From Epiperipatus broadwayi (Eukaryota; Onychophora; Udeonychophora; Euonychophora; Peripatidae), in assembly GCA_028023455.1 (NCBI GenBank), contig JAQFVV010006272.1:1015501-1079500 (forward strand): a stretch of 64,000 bases of DNA, written 5' to 3'. Shown here in pieces: positions 58,591 through 64,000 of this stretch. A program made the position numbers and the translations under genes. The notes beneath the pieces were generated by a model, which worked only from the letters and a program-made list of their open reading frames with translations, was not told where the DNA came from and ran no database searches. Numbering within the stretch: position 1 is the stretch's first letter; every line of letters starts with the position of its first letter.

Positions 58591-58950
58591 AATGAGGGCT
58601 TTGAACATTCCATCATCAGATTTTCAATGAAATGAATGGCTGAAGAGTTGGGGGTTGGAGTAGTTTGAAGCCTGTCCATTAAAGTATGAAGATTGGCTAT
58701 CTTAATATAAAGCTGAGCACTGATTGCATACATGTGTGGAGATAGTAATCTGGACCAAATGATGATTGCTGGTTTAGCATGAAATACGTATATTGGTGAT
58801 TATTTATCTTTTCAACATATGTATGATCAGGTGGGACAGCAGCATGAGATGGCATGGAGATCTGAGGGTCACATGAAAGTCTGAGTTTGAATCCCTTATA
58901 TATTATTATGTGCAGGTGTGTGTAAGTGTGTACAGTGTATTAATTAATAT
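58590..58950 (+). mobile_element. tRNA-like repeat, copy 2
   Basis: Starts ATGAGGGCTTTGAACATTCC, contains GCTGAGCACTGATTG, and ends with GAGATGGCATGGAGATCTGA and GTCTGAGTTTGAATCCCTTA. The latter resembles a Pol III B box (GAGTTTGAATCCC). A tRNA-like A box is not clear, so SINE identity is likely but not sure. Confidence 0.7.
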
Positions 58951-59069
58951 ATTAAAAACATAGTGCGTTAAAGGTCTGCCCAGCCCTCGCATATGTATGT
59001 AAATGGACTATTCTCCAGAACATGAGGGGTCAGAATGACTAAATGGTCAACATGGGCAGGATGACAACA

Positions 59070-59440
59070 TTGGCACTAACGAGGGCTTTGAACGTTCCAT
59101 CATCAGATTTTCAATGAAATGGATGGCTGAAGAGTTGTGTAATGGAGTTTGAAGCCTGTCCAATAAAGTATGAAGATTGGCTATCTTAATATAAAGCTGA
59201 GCACTGATTATATATTGTGTGGAGATAGTAATTTGGACCAACTGATGATTGCTGGTTTAGCATGAAATACATATATTGGTAATTATTTATCTTTTCAACA
59301 TGTGTATGATTAGGTGGGTCAGCAATATGAGATGGCATGGAGAGCTGAGAGTCCTGTGAAAGTCTGAGTTCGAATCCCTTATACATGTGCAGATGTGTGT
59401 AAACCTGTATACATTGTATTAATTTACATTAAAAGATAGT
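59070..59440 (+). mobile_element. tRNA-like repeat, copy 3
   Basis: Direct repeat of copy 2: CGAGGGCTTTGAACGTTCC, then GCTGAGCACTGATTATATA and GTCTGAGTTCGAATCCCTTA. The B-box-like word is GAGTTCGAATCCC, a perfect T-arm core. ORFs at 59047-59386 on the minus strand mirror those of copy 1 and reflect the repeat. Confidence 0.75.
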
Positions 59441-60784
59441 GAAAATATTGCAGATATATTAATCTGATTATTCTATTAAACTAATCAAAATATTAAGAAG
59501 CTAAAATAAACTGTTTAAAAAAATGACATTAATGAGATCATGTGTACTCTTACCGCCTGATCACACAATTAGTCTGAAAACAAAGAAACGGGAAGTAAAT
59601 ATATCTTGTTTATTTGATGCATTCATAATTTGCTATTTTATGCAAGTCAATAATGGATAATTTGAATTGATATTGTTGGGTATATACTACTAAAATATTA
59701 CAAAATATCAAAATAAATGTATATTATAAACATGAAAAAAATCGAAGGCTTATCACAATTACTAAAACTGTCACTATCCCAAGAACAACTTCTCCAGTCG
59801 TATTATTAATGCATGTTAAACATTTATTACGAATCAAATTTTAAGAAGACATTTTTAGATTATCTAATAAAACCTTTTATTTTTATTTTAAGAAAATATG
59901 CATTTTAAAAATCCATTCATTCTAAATATTTTAAATAAAAAAAAAATGCGAACGATACATTCAAAGGCATTAACATTTTAAAGTAGCATTTTTTGCTCAT
60001 TTCTCTTATTATTTCTAACTAGCATCCAGCATTACCACTCCTCCCACTTCACTAGTGATATTAATATTTTTTTTTTGCCAGGTTATTATTTATTTACCCA
60101 TGATGCTATTTCTTTCCCTCCATCCTTGATTATCTTTCCTTGTTTTCTTAAATGCAGTCAGCTACTTAAACAATAACTCATAACAAATTTCAATTCATAG
60201 ATACGAAAAGTTATATTTGATTTTTAATAAAACGGCTATAGAAGTTTTAATATGATTAGACATTGATTACTGAGATAAGATGGTTATGTTATATCTTGAT
60301 AATTTAACTCTTTGTTGACTAGAGAACAAATTCGTTGGCCACCAAGATAAACAACAGACACTCAGGTATTTTTTTAATTAAGATAGGTTAAAACCAAATT
60401 CTAATCCGAATATCTTAAAAGTAAAATTAATTATAAAATCCCTGTTTTTAGATATTGAATAAGATAAGTTGCAGCTTTTATTTTTCCATCTAATTTTGGT
60501 TCTAGATTGATCGCCACAGGGTATAGAGCCGATTTTATTAATTGATATTTTCTAGTATATATCATATGCTTTTCTAATTATGATATTCTATGCTTGTCTA
60601 TTCTGATTCTGATTTCTATTCTGAATCAGAGTTGTTCTTAGTTAAATTTTTGAGATAGTATTTTAGATTTATTGAGTTGAATTAGCAGCTTAGTATATTA
60701 TTTTGAAATTTTTAATACAGCTGAATTGAGTGAAACTATATAAAACAAGAGGCCAAACTCGCCTTAATTTTCAACAAATCCATA
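59441..60784. other. No recognisable gene
   Basis: AT-rich with A runs near 59938. A short inverted word TTCTGATTCTGATTTCTATTCTGAATCAGA near 60600 is split into small repeats; nothing more is visible. Confidence 0.5.
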
Positions 60785-61915
60785 TATTTTGATACCAGCC
60801 TTTGCTAATTGAAAGTAGGATGTCTGAGTAGGGCCAGCAGAAAGGCTTTCTTCCTTCTTGAAATGCCCATCCTGTGGCATATCATACCATCATATGCCCT
60901 GTACCTACCGTAAACTGATGCTGCTGCTGAAAATGTGTCAAGTTTGATTCTGGATCGAAAAAGCTGCCACATCAAGATAAATGCTGCTTAACTTCCATTA
61001 AAGCCTCCAATTAAAGTCAACCAAAAAAGACAAAATGTGCACAGATTGCCCAACTTATATGAGGTAACCTCAATTAACCCAAGAGCTCTTGTTATATATA
61101 TATATATTTAAAGCTAAAGGTAAATTTTCACTATATCTTTCTGTAATTACTCAATACCTAAATTTCTATTATAAAATATTTGTAATGTAACTTGTGTGCC
61201 TTTCTCTCTATCCTTGGGTTAATATTTTTATATATTTGCTAATTATTTTATGTCTTTTATTATGGTGGTGTGCTTAGATAAGCATCAAACAAGCAAATTA
61301 TTTCTTTTCCCTTTATATTAGTATGCTGCCATATTAGTGCAGATAAATTGTACAATTGACCCCTATTAAATGTCTTATAAAATCGCTTGTTCGAGGACTA
61401 TTTTATTTCATATTTTATTAATTGTTAAATACTTATGTCTTTTAAAAAGGGAAAGTTTTCATTCTTTTTTCTATATAACACAAGGATATGCGTGAAATTA
61501 ATAAGTGAACTATATAATATAGAGAAGTGTATGATTACATATAATCTTATGAATCCCTGTTTAATCATTTTTTCTTATTTAAAATAATTTATTTTATTGT
61601 ATTTGTAATGTAATTTGTGAACTCTTAAAGTTGAGGTGAAGAATGTGCAGACCATCTTAAAATTATTTAGGAATTGGTTAAGCGCCTTTGCTTACTTAGT
61701 CACCCCTTTATATAAATTTGTTTATGCATATTATATTGTGTGTTACCGGTGTCGATGTACTGGTTGTTTTGAGGACTGTTTTGATTTTCTTCCAGATATA
61801 GAATGTGTGAGGAAGCCATACCTGGGAATTTTACACCTAAGTGACTCAGCCACAGAGTTTCATGGTAAGACGCCAGCCTCAAGCTTAATTGTGATGAAAC
61901 CTTCCACGGATCCAT
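60785..61915 (+). repeat. Left arm of long inverted repeat
   Basis: Matches the reverse complement of 63020-63990 in a series of blocks in mirror order: GAGGTAACCTCAATTAACCC (61059) with its partner at 63863-63882; ATCCTTGGGTTAATATTTT (61212) with 63727-63745; CGCTTGTTCGAGGACTATT (61384) with 63556-63575; AGAATGTGCAGACC (61642) with 63328-63341; CACACCTGGGAATT-like (61820) with 63098-63113. Blocks are separated by diverged sequence. The ORF 61636-61920 lies in the arm. Confidence 0.6.
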
Positions 61916-63019
61916 GGTGACATGCCATCCCATCTGCTTTATTTTATTTATCATTTTATTTTATTTTACAAAGCAATGTGGTTTCAATGTACCACACTCA
62001 ATCCTGTACATTAAACCTTAACTGATACCACCAAACTCTTTTAATATTAAATGTTAGCATTTCTTTAAATTGCTTGCATCTAAATCACTTCCATGCCTCT
62101 AGCTCAATGAGCTTTCATCCGTATCATTCTTGAATTCAATATAAGTTCTTTTTATCAAATATTAAATATTGAAATACATTCAAGCAAACACTTATTGTAT
62201 TCGCTATAGGACTTGTATTGTAACAGTCAGAATCGTCTATCTCGCTAACACACTGCAGAATTCAAACTCCACACATAAAACTTAACACTCTAGGAGGGGT
62301 TGCCTTCTAGATATACTAAGTTCGAATCTAAAGTCTAAATTTCATAGTGCCACCTACATGATAACGTATCTGATGCTACTACCAATATAACCTTTTACCG
62401 GTGCCTGGTGGGCAGGGAGAAATGAAAAGACTCTATACTAAGATAAGTTTGGGTTGCTAATTAATGTCTATGGATGTACAAAAGAAATGGAGAAAATAGA
62501 TATATAGACCGAGACAGTGATAGGAATCAATAAAATAAAAGATCAAAATTAGTTTTAAATGATTTCAAAGATTTATTTATATAGAAATATATATATAATA
62601 CTACTGTCTGCTTATATGAGACAGGGACGCTTACTAAATAATTGTTGGCATTAAATTCCAAAAAGGTTTTTAAAAAAATATATTCTATCCCTCAGGCTAA
62701 TATAATATTATGATAATGTGCTTAAAGAGATGGGAACATGTGCGAGGTGCTTTGAGTAATTATAAAAGTTTAATAAAATATTTGAAAATTAAGTGTTATA
62801 GAATATTTATTGATTTCGAGAATAGCACGGACAAAAGCTTACTAAGCAATAAAGTGGGGATGTGATCAAGGCATTTATTTGATAATTATAATTAAAGTTA
62901 CATTGGGAGGTCGGTATTGCTAATAATGAATTTATTAAAGAATGGAGGGTGTGACACATTTAAGTCACGGATGCTTTGTAAAAATATATATAAAATAATG
63001 GGAAATATTTGGAATGACT
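61916..63019. other. Spacer of long inverted repeat
   Basis: About 1.1 kb with no supported gene. AGTTCGAATCTAAAG near 62320 looks like a degraded B box but has no A box partner. Confidence 0.4.
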
Positions 63020-63990
63020 ATGGCGGGCATCTCGCCGCTGACCCGTAGGCAAGTGTTGTCACGAATAGCCGAAACTTAACAACTGGGTGACGACTGCGTC
63101 TAATTCCCAGGTGTGACATTTGAGTACACACTCTGCCTGGGAACCGCAGGAAGCGAAAAGGGAATGGACTTGGCCATTTAAAATCCTTGGAAAGCAAACC
63201 AAAGCGGTCTCAACAACCAATTCATTTACCAGAAATACTAGACTAATGTATATCAAACATACAAAATGGGTTTACTTGGATTGAGAGAAATGCCCAATCA
63301 AATTCCCAGAAATTCATTTAAAAGGGTCCGCACATTCTCGACATCAATTACGAACTTTGAAATTAAAATAGAATACAGTATTTAAAAATAGGAAAATGCA
63401 TGCTTGTAGGTTTGAAAAGTATAGATTTATTTACACAATCATGCATTTGTGGCATTTTAATCATTGACCTCACACATACTCTCATATTAGGTTAAAATCA
63501 ATAAAATGTAGATTTTAAACTATTTGATTATTATATATATTAAAGATGAGAATAGCCCTCGAACGAGTGATTTGCAAGATAATAAAATTGGGAATTATTT
63601 ATAAATTTAAAATATGCCTTAATATCAGCGTCTTACGTTCAACAAAGGGAATAATTCACTCGGTCAAAAACTATTCGGACACGTTATCATAATAAAATAA
63701 AAGAAAGATTAATAAATAGAAAATATTAACCCAAGGATAGAGAGCAAAACTGTTGATTATACTAGAACACGTTAAAGAAGTACATAATAAGTCAAGTAAA
63801 ATAAAAGAAAAAATAATTTAAAATAGCTGTAGCATGTTAGTTAGGAATCCCAAGAGCTCTTGGGTTAATTTGGGGTTACCTCTGGAGAAGCATTTGCAGG
63901 TAGATTGATGGTCGGCAGGTTTTATACAATTCAGCAGCAAAATCTGGAATTGTTCATATTTTTGCCAGCAGCAGCAGTTTCAGGGTTCCT
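63020..63990 (-). repeat. Right arm of long inverted repeat
   Basis: Mirror partner of the left arm, reaching the window edge, so its outer end may be missing. It ends with GCAGCAGCAGTTTCAGGG, which mirrors the GCTGCTGCTGAAA stretch near 60925. The minus-strand ORF 63059-63256 falls in the arm and has no recognisable domain. Confidence 0.55.
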
Positions 63991-64000
63991 CATGTGATAG

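Noticed and set aside
61636-61920. 94-aa ORF as a Ty3/gypsy RT fragment
   Set aside because: Only ~20 residues recall the segment after the palm (NWLSAFAYLVTPLY); no other motif is near and the frame lies in a repeat arm. Kept only as a hint in the inverted-repeat finding.
62300-62335. Pol III B box near AGTTCGAATCTAAAG
   Set aside because: No A box at a suitable distance; chance match likely.
1-64000. Host protein-coding exons, CRISPR arrays, bacterial operons or rRNA
   Set aside because: No conserved host domain, splice-bounded exon pattern, spaced repeat-spacer array or rRNA core was visible in either strand.

Overview
This is AT-rich, gene-poor eukaryotic DNA made almost entirely of transposable elements. 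The element mix (Ty3/gypsy LTR elements, RTE-like and CR1/jockey-like non-LTR fragments, a Penelope-like GIY-YIG fragment, tRNA-derived SINEs, hairpin MITEs) suggests an invertebrate animal. A cephalopod or other mollusc is plausible, but this is inference. I found no convincing host exon, no functional RNA gene, no CRISPR array and no bacterial-type gene.

Layout. 0-16.7 kb is a graveyard of old copies: an RTE-like reverse transcriptase (RT) tail (490-1140), a triplet microsatellite (1361-1503), a CR1/jockey-type RT (1560-2262, minus), a decayed LTR element C (2359-8162, minus), MITE copies (8223-8695), a SINE head (9830-9900), an orphan gag-like relic (10170-10655), and an RTE-like RT (15190-16670, minus) that carries a hairpin MITE with 200-bp arms.

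The core is one nested structure at 16671-52097. A degenerate Ty3/gypsy element (plus strand; protease, RT, RNase H and integrase all recognisable) is bounded by TGTAACAG/CTGTTACA-type LTR ends and a 4-bp CTTT target duplication. It sits inside the RTE-like RT. If the element and one CTTT are removed, the RT reading frame runs on without a break. Its left LTR carries a complete element A (17365-29557, minus) and its right LTR carries a solo LTR of A (47164-51599) at the same place. Its body carries element B (30377-42106, minus).

A and B are unusual. Their LTRs are about 4.3-4.5 kb, larger than the 2.9-3.2 kb interior. The interior codes only for a coiled-coil gag-like protein followed by a basic conserved domain, and then the last codons of an integrase. 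They look like non-autonomous 'large retrotransposon derivatives' made from a Ty3/gypsy element by loss of protease, RT and most of integrase. The outer element's integrase ends with a related tail, so a relative of it is a candidate source of enzymes in trans. Element C and the 10.2-10.7 kb relic look like older members of the same kind.

52.1-64 kb holds the other half of the RTE-like RT, a tRNA-SINE, a Penelope-like GIY-YIG fragment, a non-LTR endonuclease-RT relic, a 50-bp TIR element, three copies of a tRNA-like repeat in mixed orientation (58.16-59.44 kb), and a diverged long inverted repeat (60.8-64 kb) reaching the window edge.
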